From CAMTUW01 sp947085035 (lineage in GTDB: Bacteria > Actinomycetota > Coriobacteriia > Anaerosomatales > PHET01): 64,000 nucleotides of DNA. A program made the position numbers and the translations under genes. The DNA lies in NCBI GenBank assembly GCA_947085035.1, contig CAMTUW010000017.1:39268-103267 (forward strand), in the 5' to 3' direction. This document shows positions 1-8,600 of this stretch, piece after piece. Numbering within the stretch: position 1 is the stretch's first letter; every line of letters begins with the position of its first letter. Below the pieces are notes generated by a model. That model saw only the letters and a program-made list of their open reading frames with translations, was not told where the DNA came from and searched no databases.

Positions 1-710
1 TCTTTCGCGAGTGTGATATCGCGGAGCAACACATCTTCGCTTTGGCTGGGGAAGTTGAAGATCATATCCACGTTAAACGATGGGAAACGATCCGCAACGG
101 ACGCGACGCGCTCGAATACCTCAGAGCCGGCTCCGTACTTCTCGAGACGGTCCATCTGCATGAGGAGTCGGTTGTCGAAGCTCTGAATCCCTACCGAGAG
201 CCTCTGGACCCTTCCGCCGAGAACTGACACGAGCTCCGGTCCCAGATGGTTCGGACTCGTCTCAGAGGAGACCTCTCGCAATGAAGGGAAGAGTTCTCTG
301 GCAAGGTCGATCGTCGCAGCCAGTTCATCGAGCAGGATGGTCGGAGTGCCACCTCCGACATACAGGGACGTGAAATCGTATCCGAGGTCCGCACACATCC
401 GCATCTCGGCTCGGAGGTTCCGGAAGTACTCACGGGCCCGGCCCTCCTCGAAGAGAAAGCGATTGAAAGAGCAGTATGTGCAGAGGCGCTCGCAGAACGG
501 CACATGCGCGTAAAGAACGTATCCACGTCCCGGTTGAGGCGCCGGGATGGTGGAGAGCTCCACGGGCGCCGTGGAAAGATACGAGCGGTTCAGCAGCCCG
601 AGTGTCGTTCGGACGATGCGCTCTGAGAGCAGGTCAATCACCTCGTTGGCTAGTGAAGAAACGGGCCCCGGCGGGTTGCTGGGGCCCGTTTCGTCGAATT
701 GCGTCGTCAT
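1..710 (-). CDS. Radical-SAM coproporphyrinogen III oxidase-like protein (HemN/HemW family), C-terminus beyond window
   Basis: The minus-strand frame is open from 710 to the window edge, so only about 236 N-terminal residues are seen. After a roughly 75-residue N-terminal extension it reads YVLYAHVPFC followed by the CX3CX2C cluster motif (CERLCTYC) and then LYVGGGTPT, the SAM-binding glycine motif of HemN/HemW enzymes. Members either decarboxylate coproporphyrinogen III or bind heme; the sequence does not settle which. It follows the hydrogenase cytochrome gene by 13 bp, so co-transcription and a link to heme supply are plausible. A canonical hemW lies at 58.3 kb, so this is a second paralogue. 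The ATG at 710 would make the codons run through a strong hairpin (658-692). A GTG at 641, just after the hairpin, is an equally likely start. Confidence 0.8.
   Translation of the reverse strand, partial: MTTQFDETGPSNPPGPVSSLANEVIDLLSERIVRTTLGLLNRSYLSTAPVELSTIPAPQPGRGYVLYAHVPFCERLCTYCSFNRFLFEEGRAREYFRNLRAEMRMCADLGYDFTSLYVGGGTPTILLDELAATIDLARELFPSLREVSSETSPNHLGPELVSVLGGRVQRLSVGIQSFDNRLLMQMDRLEKYGAGSEVFERVASVADRFPSFNVDMIFNFPSQSEDVLLRDITLAK
658..692 (-). terminator. Perfect 12-bp hairpin between hydrogenase operon and radical-SAM gene
   Basis: The arms GAAACGGGCCCC (658-669) and GGGGCCCGTTTC (681-692) pair perfectly around an 11-nt loop. Read on the minus strand the second arm runs into TTTCTTC, which fits a Rho-independent terminator or attenuator after the cytochrome gene. 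It overlaps the first codons of the radical-SAM gene if that gene starts at 710. Confidence 0.65.
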
Positions 711-723
711 TCTTGCGACTGGA

Positions 724-1383
724 CTAGTGCTCGTCGGACTCTTTCCACGCGAAGATCATCTTCGACGGAGAGAAGTTGTAGATGTTCGCGAGGTAGACGT
801 GGGCAGCGGTGAAGATGAGGATGACCCACATGATCCAGTAGTGCAGGATCCTCATGGGCATCAGCGCTGCGCCGCCACCGGAGTTGAAGAGTTCGGCGAC
901 CCAAGTGGTTCCCGCAAGGAAGAACGGCCAGTCCGCAGTCGGGACGTACAGGCAAAAGCCGGTGTATGCCGCCGCCAAGGTGATGGGCACCGTGGCCAGG
1001 TACGCGATCTTTTGCAGCACGCCGTACTTGCCCGAGATCGGGTGGTCCTTCTTCAAGAACAGGTAGTACTTGAGCCACGGGATCATCTGATGCCGGTTGG
1101 CTGCCTGGGGAAGCCAGTTCTTGATGTCGGTGTCAACCTCGCGGGTATCGGGCATGTTCGCCGACTTGACGATGAATGCGAGAGCGATCCTGATGACGAG
1201 GTTGATGATGAGCACGAACATCCAGAAGAAGTGCGTGCCCCTCGCGACACCCATGAACCCACCGAAGATCGGGAAGTGGATGTAGAGGCCCGAGAGGGCC
1301 AAGAAGCACATGGACAGCAGGTTGATCCAATGAGTGATCACGAAGGGCATCGGATGAGCTTCACGGTAGAGTTTGTGAGCCAT
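724..1383 (-). CDS. hyaC: Hydrogenase b-type cytochrome subunit (HyaC family)
   Basis: This 219-residue integral membrane protein should take electrons from the periplasmic-side hydrogenase through two b hemes and pass them to quinone. Four hydrophobic segments are visible (about residues 14-38, 48-72, 128-150 and 180-203). Candidate heme-ligand histidines sit in THW near residue 18, LHYW near 181 and AAHVY near 195. Its ATG directly abuts the TAG that ends the full-length hysA frame (1384-1386), so the two are translationally coupled in the order small subunit, large subunit, cytochrome. That order is the group 1 hydrogenase arrangement. Length and motifs match the cytochrome b561-type family (Ni,Fe-hydrogenase I cytochrome b subunit). 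Confidence 0.93.
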   Translation of the reverse strand: MAHKLYREAHPMPFVITHWINLLSMCFLALSGLYIHFPIFGGFMGVARGTHFFWMFVLIINLVIRIALAFIVKSANMPDTREVDTDIKNWLPQAANRHQMIPWLKYYLFLKKDHPISGKYGVLQKIAYLATVPITLAAAYTGFCLYVPTADWPFFLAGTTWVAELFNSGGGAALMPMRILHYWIMWVILIFTAAHVYLANIYNFSPSKMIFAWKESDEH

Positions 1384-3051
1384 CTACCTCACCCCCCACT
1401 GACGCGTGTAGACGGTTCCGGTCTTGCCAGTTTTGCGTTCAATCACGTGAACGCCGCATCCGATTCAAGGATCGAAGCTGCGTGCGACGCGGGCAGGCTC
1501 CATGGGGCGCTCGACATCCATGACAGGAGTGCCGACAAGCGCCTCTTCCATCGGGCCACGAACACCGTTGTCGTCGCGTGGACTGATGTCCCACGTGGAC
1601 GGCGTGACGACCTGGTAGTTGGCGATCAGCCCGTTCTCGACGTTCATGAAGTGAGCGAGCGCGCCGCGAGGGGCCTCCCAGAGTCCCGCGCCCTGACCAG
1701 TTTCCTTCTCGATGGGTTTGAACAGCTCGACAGGACCTTCCTTGATGGCCCCTATGAGCTCGTTGACCCACTCGAGCGACCAGTCGGCGATGACTGCGGT
1801 CTCGAGATTTCGAGCAGCGATGCGTCCGAGCAGCGAAACAAGAACCTCAGGCTTGCCTGGTGCACCGAGCGCGGTCAGCGTGGCGTCGATGATGTTCTTG
1901 ACCGGTTCGACGCCCTTGAGGTAGGCGACCAACATGCGAGCAAGTGGTCCGGCCTCAGTCGAGCGGCCCTCGTAGCGGGGCGCCTTGGCCCACGTGTACT
2001 TGGCTTTGATGTCGTAGCCCGGGAAGGTGTCGACCGCTTGGGTCTTGCCGTTTTGGGGGTGGAGTCCGGTCTCAGACTTGAACCACGCATGCTGGACATA
2101 CTCGGCGACGTTGGCGACGTCTACCTCGACCGCTTTGAGTCCTTGGTCGACGAAGAGGGCACCACTGGGGAGGTAGCGGTCCGTCATCGCGAGCGTGTCT
2201 CGGTTGAACACACCCCACGAGAGGAAGTTGCCGGTACCGCCGCCATAGCCAAGCGCATCCGAGTAAAACGGTGCGATGGCAAGCGTGTCCGGGATCATGG
2301 TGTTGTAGACCCAGTCGCGAACCCGCGCGAGTCGAAACATCACGTCGTCGAGCTTCTCCTCGGTGGGCACCCATGCGGTGCCTCCAGGAATAGACGTCAT
2401 GAAGTGCGGGAACTTCCCGCCCATGATGGCGATGACGCGCGCGGCCTCCGCCTGGATCTCCAGCGCCTCGAGGTAGTGGGCGACGGCAATCAGGTGAAGC
2501 TCGGCGGGCATATCCTGCGCGTAGGCGGGGTGTCCCATCCAGCCGTTGGTGAAAATGGAGAGCTGTCCGCCCTCGACGAGGGTCTTGAGCTTCTTCTGAA
2601 CACCACCGAAGTCGGCGGTCGAGGTGCCGGCCGCCTGCGCGAGCGAGTAGGTGTCGGCGATGTTGGCTTCGAGCGCCTTCGCGGGGTCCACGTAATCGAG
2701 AGCGGCGAGAGTGTAGAACCACAGCACGTGGCTGTGGAGGAACTCGGCGGCTTCGATCAGGTTTCGGACGAGCCGTGCGCCGTTGGGGATGGTCACATCG
2801 AGTGCGGCCTCGGCCGCCATCGTCGCCGCGTGACCGTGTGAGACCGGGCACACACCGCAGATGCGCTGCGATATGTAGAAGGCGTCGGACGGTTGACGTC
2901 CCTTCATGATCGTCTCCAGGCCTCGGTACAGGCCACCCGAGACCCAGGCGTCGGTGACGACCCCGTCCTCTACGGCACACTCCACACGGAGATGACCTTC
3001 GATCCTGGTCAGGGGGTCGATGACGACGTTTCCGGTACTTGTTCCAGCCAC
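1384..3051 (-). CDS. hysA: [NiFeSe] hydrogenase large subunit, selenocysteine-containing
   Basis: This is the catalytic subunit of an uptake-type hydrogenase. The proximal motif RICGVCPVSHG supplies C65 and C68. The usual distal motif DPCxxCxxH appears as DP-(TGA)-IGCGVH, with TGA (1465-1467) exactly where nickel-binding Cys/Sec 529 should be. The frame then runs on for 26 codons (C532, H535, and a 20-residue tail of the kind removed by the maturation endopeptidase) to a TAG abutting the cytochrome ATG. A hairpin fitting a bacterial SECIS lies 11 nt after the TGA. Together these indicate selenocysteine insertion, not truncation. The GTG start overlaps the hysB stop by 1 nt. Total length is 555 residues including Sec. 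No sel genes and no hydrogenase maturation genes are in the window. Confidence 0.95.
1435..1467 (-). other. Predicted bacterial SECIS element with recoded UGA in hysA
   Basis: On the minus strand the UGA (1467-1465) is followed by a 10-nt spacer, a perfect 7-bp stem GCGTTCA/TGAACGC (1454-1448 with 1441-1435) and a 6-nt apical loop CGTGAT. The loop begins 18 nt after the UGA and contains GU, as expected for SelB-recognised bacterial SECIS hairpins. The hairpin lies wholly inside the continued coding frame. Confidence 0.85.
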
Positions 3052-4235
3052 TATTTATCGCCTCCCTTCTTCGTTCGTTTGGCGTCGTACTCCTTCATGT
3101 CCTCACATGCTGGACCTTCGCCGATGCGGCCGGCCGCCTTCATGCCAAGACCGTGGACCGCGAGAGCTCCAACGACCACGCCGCCGGCTGCAGCGCCGAG
3201 AACGCCGGGGTTGAATCCACCCTCTTGGGGTCCCATGCCGATTCCGACCTTGCGCATGCGTCCGAGGAAGGGGGCGTTGTTGTCGACCCAGTTGTAGTTG
3301 GCGCACCCGATGCACGGAGAACCGGACTCGACACACCAGCTGGTCTGGTTGTTCCAGCGCACGATGGGGCAGTTCGTCTGGGTCTGCGGGCCCTTGCAGC
3401 CGAGAGGGTAGAGGCAGTACCCCTTGGCTTCCTCCGCTGAACCGAACTGGTAGACGAACTCGCCGTTCTCGAAATGCCCACGACGTGGGCAGTTGTCATG
3501 GATCGTCTGGCCGAAGATGAACTTCGGTCGACCCTGGGCGTCGAGCTTCTTCAGGATCGATCCATCAGCGAGCCGACCGAGCAGGATCGCGTCGATCACG
3601 ATCGCGACGATCCACTCAGGATTCACCGGGCAGGTGGGTAGATTGATGACCGGGGTCGCGATGCCCTTTTCCTTGAGGTACATCGAGATGCCGGTACCGT
3701 CGGCCGGGTTCGGCGCCGCCTTGACCCAACCGCCATCCACAGCGCACGATCCCACTGCGATGATGGCCGCGGCCTGGGGCGCGATCTCGTCGATGATGTC
3801 GTTGAAGGGCTTGCCGGCGACCCTGAGCGTGTTGCCCTCAAGACCCTTCATGACAGTACCCTCGAAGATCATCACGAACTCGTTGGGGAACTCCTTGGCG
3901 GTGGCATACATCGCCTCATCCGCCGCATGGCCGGTGGCCATCATGATGGTCTCCATGTAGTTCATCGACAGGATGTCGAGAACCACTTGGGCAACGTCAG
4001 GATAGGTGGCCTGTGCCATCGACTCCGTGCAGCCCGTGCAAGCGCCAGCGTTGAGCCACAGTGCGGGGTAGAGCCTCTTGGTCGATGCCGTTCCGACAGC
4101 GCTCGCGATGGTCGGAGCCATCGTCTCGGCCAAGCCGAGCATCGCGGCAACCGAGCCGCAGTACTTCAGAAAACTGCGACGTGTGACGCCACGCGCCGCG
4201 AGCTGCTCGTAGAACTTCTGTTCGTCTTTCGCCAT
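3051..4235 (-). CDS. hysB: [NiFeSe] hydrogenase small subunit, Tat-exported
   Basis: This 394-residue electron-transfer subunit carries three Fe-S clusters. The ATG at 4235 is chosen because AGGAGGT lies 8 nt upstream; the frame could be extended to 4319 without support. A Tat motif TRRSFLKYCG (residues 18-27) and hydrophobic stretch are followed by the proximal-cluster motif ACTGCTES (C66, C69). The distal-cluster ligands appear in IHDNCPRRGHF and GYCLYPLGC. The medial-cluster region reads SWCVESGSPCIGC, where standard [NiFe] enzymes have Pro at the first of these cysteines, so a [4Fe-4S] medial cluster is predicted, as in NiFeSe enzymes. A C-terminal hydrophobic helix rich in Gly/Ala/Val would anchor it to the membrane beside the cytochrome. 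Confidence 0.95.
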   Translation of the reverse strand: MAKDEQKFYEQLAARGVTRRSFLKYCGSVAAMLGLAETMAPTIASAVGTASTKRLYPALWLNAGACTGCTESMAQATYPDVAQVVLDILSMNYMETIMMATGHAADEAMYATAKEFPNEFVMIFEGTVMKGLEGNTLRVAGKPFNDIIDEIAPQAAAIIAVGSCAVDGGWVKAAPNPADGTGISMYLKEKGIATPVINLPTCPVNPEWIVAIVIDAILLGRLADGSILKKLDAQGRPKFIFGQTIHDNCPRRGHFENGEFVYQFGSAEEAKGYCLYPLGCKGPQTQTNCPIVRWNNQTSWCVESGSPCIGCANYNWVDNNAPFLGRMRKVGIGMGPQEGGFNPGVLGAAAGGVVVGALAVHGLGMKAAGRIGEGPACEDMKEYDAKRTKKGGDK

Positions 4236-4439
4236 GCCATACACCTCCTCGTCATCTTCCGAATTACGTGGTGCAGGTTCGAATCGTGTCGCCACGCCGC
4301 ATCCTTGAGGCGGTCGCAACGGGCGTCAGGCTCAAACCACTGGCGACCCCCCCTTTCCGGCCTCACCGTACTGCTGAATTCCACCCGCGTGCCGATACGT
4401 CGTGATTCGTGACGCTGGCACAGCGCTCCCTGGGTAAGT

Positions 4440-4488
4440 ATTCTACATTCGTTCGAATTTTAGCGCTAATCATTCATCAGGAATGATT
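4440..4488 (-). promoter_or_regulatory. Candidate hydrogenase promoter with upstream inverted repeat
   Basis: The minus strand has a TAGAAT -10-like hexamer (4445-4440). About 33 bp upstream is a 7-bp inverted repeat AATCATT-N7-AATGATT (4468-4488), partly repeated at 4491-4498. The repeat would centre near -44 of the predicted start, a position typical of activator sites. The 4236-4531 gap between the divergent hydrogenase and DUF2249 genes is otherwise a roughly 200-nt hydrogenase leader in which no other gene is apparent. Confidence 0.45.
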
Positions 4489-4531
4489 GCGGAATGATCG
4501 CGAACACTTTTTGGGTACCGGGAGGGGGAGT

Positions 4532-4813
4532 ATGTCCGTGAGGCGCTCGGGGGGCCTGGTCGTTGACATCCGCGGATTCGAGGCGTCAAAGAGGCGGGCG
4601 ATGGTCTTCTCGATCGTGGACAAGCTCATCGCGATGGAGTGCGATGACAGACTCATTCTCATCTGCGACCACGAACCAGCGGGTCTCGGTTATCAGATCG
4701 ACCTGCGACGCGAGACTCGCGGGCGGTTCGAGTTCGGCTACGACAGGCGCGCTGATGGCGCGTGGGTGGCCGTGATCACTCCACGGACGAACGGTTCAGC
4801 TCGCGACTCGTGA
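4532..4813 (+). CDS. DUF2249 family protein
   Basis: This small soluble protein has about 93 residues. The ATG at 4532 follows a strong GGGAGGGGGAG ribosome-binding site, so the longer frame from 4487 is not used. The signature DHEPAGLGYQIDLRRE, a Gly-Arg-Phe-Glu-Phe stretch and the closing W-V-A-V-I match DUF2249, small domains found with nitrite/NO-related and hemerythrin-like proteins in other bacteria. The molecular role is unknown. It diverges from the hydrogenase operon and may share its regulatory region. Its 3' end overlaps the convergent HAD gene by 18 bp. Confidence 0.75.
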   Translation: MSVRRSGGLVVDIRGFEASKRRAMVFSIVDKLIAMECDDRLILICDHEPAGLGYQIDLRRETRGRFEFGYDRRADGAWVAVITPRTNGSARDS

Positions 4814-5497
4814 GATCAAGTTGGCGAAATCGAAGAGGTCGCCGTTCCAATCGGCGGTCACGGGGTGAGCGGCTCCGACATAGAATGTGCGCATGCCGAT
4901 GTCTGCGGCAGAGATGTCCAGCACAGGGTCATCTCCGACCATGACGCACCCCGTCGGCTCGACCCCGAGATCCTCGGCGACTCGTCGGAAGTACAACGGG
5001 TGCGGCTTGCATGCCTCACAGGTCTCGTAAGAGGTCACGAGGTCGAAGTCATCCGGATCGAGCTTCGCCCAGCGCATCCGTTCGTGGACCGCCTGAACCG
5101 GGAAGATCGGATTGGTCGCGATCGCGACTCTCATGCCTGCGTCGCGTGCCGCCAGAATCGCTTCGGTCGATCCGGCGCGTGGTCCGTGATCGCGCTGCAG
5201 CGAAGGGAATTCCTCTGTGTAGAAGCGCTCCAAGGCCAACACGATGTCTGCCGAGTCAAGCTCAACGCCGGTCAGTTCCAAGAACCGCTCGTTGAACACT
5301 TCGCGGTTGGTGCGCGTGGCATGAGGGGCATGCATCGCTTGCGTCCCAGACACGACCGCTTCGATCGCTTTGGCGGTTGGGATGCCGGTGATCCGGGTGA
5401 GTGCGGGACCGAGAAGGCCGAAGTAGTCACGCAAGAAGCCCTCGAGATCGATATCGAGCAGCGTGCCATCGAGGTCGAACAGTACCGCCGTGATCAT
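4796..5497 (-). CDS. HAD-superfamily hydrolase (phosphatase)
   Basis: This 233-residue cytosolic hydrolase has all four HAD motifs: FDLDGTLLD near residue 7 (nucleophile D8 and acid D10), IATNP (motif II), the lysine in CKPHP (motif III) and VGDDPVLDISAADIGM (motif IV). It resembles phosphoglycolate phosphatase/YjjG-like enzymes with a helical cap. The substrate cannot be named. The ATG at 5497 has AGGAAGG upstream; the listed frame could extend 19 codons further but lacks a site there. It converges on the DUF2249 gene and is divergent from the FAD/Fe-S gene. Confidence 0.85.
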   Translation of the reverse strand: MITAVLFDLDGTLLDIDLEGFLRDYFGLLGPALTRITGIPTAKAIEAVVSGTQAMHAPHATRTNREVFNERFLELTGVELDSADIVLALERFYTEEFPSLQRDHGPRAGSTEAILAARDAGMRVAIATNPIFPVQAVHERMRWAKLDPDDFDLVTSYETCEACKPHPLYFRRVAEDLGVEPTGCVMVGDDPVLDISAADIGMRTFYVGAAHPVTADWNGDLFDFANLISRVAS

Positions 5498-5547
5498 CAA
5501 TGACCTTCCTCGAGATTCGGGGAATGGTATCACGGGGCTGCGAGCTG

Positions 5548-5605
5548 TTGACACCTGTTATACCTCTGGGGGTATCATGTGCGTGAAGAATTACCCCAAA
5601 GGGTA
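5548..5605 (+). promoter_or_regulatory. Promoter with two CsoR/MerR-like operator palindromes
   Basis: TTGACA (5548-5553) and TATCAT (5573-5578) are separated by 19 bp, the long spacer typical of MerR-controlled promoters. Within and over the -10 lies ATACC-N6-GGTAT (5560-5575). A second palindrome TACCC-N4-GGGTA (5592-5605) follows downstream. The TACCC...GGGTA pattern also resembles CsoR/CstR-family operators. No cognate regulator gene is adjacent. Confidence 0.6.
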
Positions 5606-5662
5606 TTGTGGACACATCGGGACCGGGCGTCCCGTTCATCCGAGAAAGGATGCTGATCGCGT

Positions 5663-8600
5663 ATGGCCGCTGTTAATCGACGCATCGAAAACGCTCTTGT
5701 CGAGCTTTGTGGGGAGGATCGTGTTCGAGTCGACCGGGTTCAGCGCAAGATGTACTCGTTCGACATCGGGGCGATGCCTCGTCTTGTCGCTCCGTTCGTT
5801 CCTGCAGGAATCGCTGGGGCGGTCGTTCGTCCTCACACCGAAGAGCAGCTGATCGGACTCGTCAGTCTCGCGAGAATCGAAGGTTTCTCGCTCGTGCCTC
5901 GCGCATGGGCGACGAGCGGCTACGGTGGCGTGCTGCCCCGCGAAGGTGCGGTCGTCGTGGACTTCTCGGGATGGCAGAAGGTGCTCTCGGTTGACGCTTC
6001 GAGCCTCACGGTCCGGACGCAAGCGGGCGCCACCTGGGAGAAGGTCGATCGCGAGATCAAGAAGCGCGGCCTTACGCTCCGGATGTATCCGTCCTCGTAT
6101 CCGAGCTCGTCGGTCGGCGGTTGGCTCGCGCAGGGTGGGAGCGGTTTCGGCTCTTACGAGTACGGCACATTCAAGGAGAACGTCGTATCGGCGAAGGTCG
6201 TTCTCCCCACGGGTGAGGTCAAGGAGTTCTCGGGCGAGGGGCTTGCCTCCTATGTCGCCGATGCCGAAGGGACGACCGGCTTCATCACCGAAGTCGAATT
6301 CCGCGTGCGCAGCCTTGAGGAAGAGGTGCACCGCCTCGTCGCGTTCGATAGCGCCGCGGGTCTCGGGAAGGCGTTGTCCGCGATCAGCGCGCGCAAGCTC
6401 CCGATCTGGTCCATCACGTTTCTGAATCCGGAGTCGACGCGGCTGAAGAAGAAGCTACCGCATCGTCACGGACACCCATGGGAAGAGGCGAACCGGCACG
6501 CGGACCCTGAGATTCCCGAGAGCTTCATCGCGCTGATCGCGTATCCGGAGTCACGCCGCGAATCGGTCGATGCCGAGCTGGTCGCCATCATCGAGGACGC
6601 TCGAGGAACCGAGCTCGACAGCCAGGCCGCAGAGCACGAATGGGAGCAGCGTTTCGCGCCGATGCGCCTGAAGCGTCTCGGCCCCTCGATCGTGCCCACT
6701 GAAGTCATCGTGCCGCTCTCTGAGATGCCGGCGGTTCTCGCCGAGATCGATGCCGGAATCGACCAACCGTTCATTCTGGAGGGCATGGTCGGTAAGGGTG
6801 ATCACGTCGTCTTGCTCGGCTTCATCCCGCACGACGAACGCTCGTTCAACTTCAATCTCGCTTTCGCGCTGTCGCTGTCGGTCATCAGGATCGCGAAGGC
6901 CCATGGCGGCGCTGCGTACTCGACGGGGCTCTATTTCCGGCGCGAGGCGCCGCATGTCCTCGGCACCCAAAGGCTCGAAGCGCTGCGGGCGTTCAAGAGA
7001 ACGGTGGACCCCAAAGACGTCATGAACCCCGGGAAAGTCCACGGCACGGGCGGCATGCTCGATCTGCTCATGGGTGCAGCCGCGCTGTTCGAGCCGCTCG
7101 TGCGCCCCATCGCCAACGCCGCGAAGCCGCCGGCGGGCCCCGGCGACCTGAGTAGCGACGTGCGTGGCATCCCCGGTGACGTCGCGTTCATGGCGTACGC
7201 ATGCTCGCGCTGCGGATACTGCGTTCCCACCTGCGAGCAGTACACAGGACGCGGCTGGGAGAGTCATTCTCCGCGTGGCAAGTACGCCTACCTTCGAGAG
7301 GTCGTCGAGGGCAGGGAGTCGTGGGATCGCGCCGCCATCGACACGATGCTCGTCTGCACCACCTGCGAGCTCTGCAACACACGCTGCCAGCTCCAGCTTC
7401 CCGTCGAGCACAACTGGATGGACATGCGCGGCAAACTCATCAACGAGCAGAAGCGGGGCACGTTCCCGCCGTTCGAGATGATGGCTGCGTCGTTGCGCGG
7501 CGAAAACGACATCTGGGCCGGGAAGCGGGAGAACCGTGACGCATGGGTTCCAAAAGATGTCGCCGAGAAGATTCCTGAGCAGTCCGACATCCTGTACTTC
7601 GCCGGATGCACCGCGAGTTACGTCGAAACTGACATCGCAGAGGCATCGATCCGGTTGCTGCAAGACGCCGGGTACTCGGTCGGCTACATGGGCAAGGACG
7701 AGGCCTGTTGCGGTATCCCCATGAAGGTCGCCGGGAAATGGGACCTGTTCGAGGAGATCTACGAGCACAACGTCGCTGAGGCCCGCAAGCGCGGGGCCAA
7801 GACGATCGTGACCTCGTGCCCCGCGTGCGGCTTGGTCTGGAAGGAGCTCTACGCCAAGCTGGCAGCAGAGCGTGGCGAGGAGTTCGATTTCGAGGTCCTG
7901 CACTACTCCGAACTCATCGCACCTGCGCTCGCAGATGGCAGAATCGAGCTCAAGCGCGATCCAGGCGTGGGCAAGATCACGTTCCACGACTCGTGTCACA
8001 TGGGTCGCGCCCAGGGCAACTACGAGCCCCCTCGCGACATGCTCAAAGCGATACCGGGCATCGAGTACGAGGAGATGGAGCACAACCGCGAAGAAGGCAT
8101 GTGCTGCGGATCCGTGCTCACGCTCGTCGGAGAGATGCCGGTCGCACCTGTTCTGGGCAAGCATCGCCTGCAAGAGGCGATCGATATCGGCGCCGACACC
8201 GTCGTGGCGCTGTGTCCGTGCTGCCAGGTGCAGTTGCGCGATTCGGTGATCAAGAACGATCTGCCCCTGAAGATCGACGATCTGTCGAGGGTGGTGGCGC
8301 AGGCCGCGGGGTATGACATTCCCGAGACGACCGAGTTCTCCATGTACATGTGGGGCTACTTCGAGAAGTTCATCATTCTGATGAAGCCGGAGAACATGGC
8401 GAAGTTCATGACGCGGATCTTCCCGCAGATGATGGATGCGATGCCCCTGGGCATGAAGCCGATGATGCTTGCGATGAAGCACGTACCCGGTGGTCTGGTT
8501 CTGATGGAGAAGATGATGCCGCTGATGTTTCCGGCGATGGCGCCGGGGATCCTTGGGAAGGTCATGCCGGAGATGGTTCGCGAAGTGGAGGATTACATCG

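Noticed and set aside
1465..1467. Premature stop truncating the hydrogenase large subunit
   Set aside because: The frame continues through the essential C-terminal motif to the next gene and a SECIS-like hairpin follows, so recoding explains it better than a pseudogene.
547..2841. 764-residue plus-strand frame opposite the hydrogenase genes
   Set aside because: It is antisense to hysA/hyaC, has Arg/Asp-rich unlikely composition and no recognisable domain; a GC-rich shadow.
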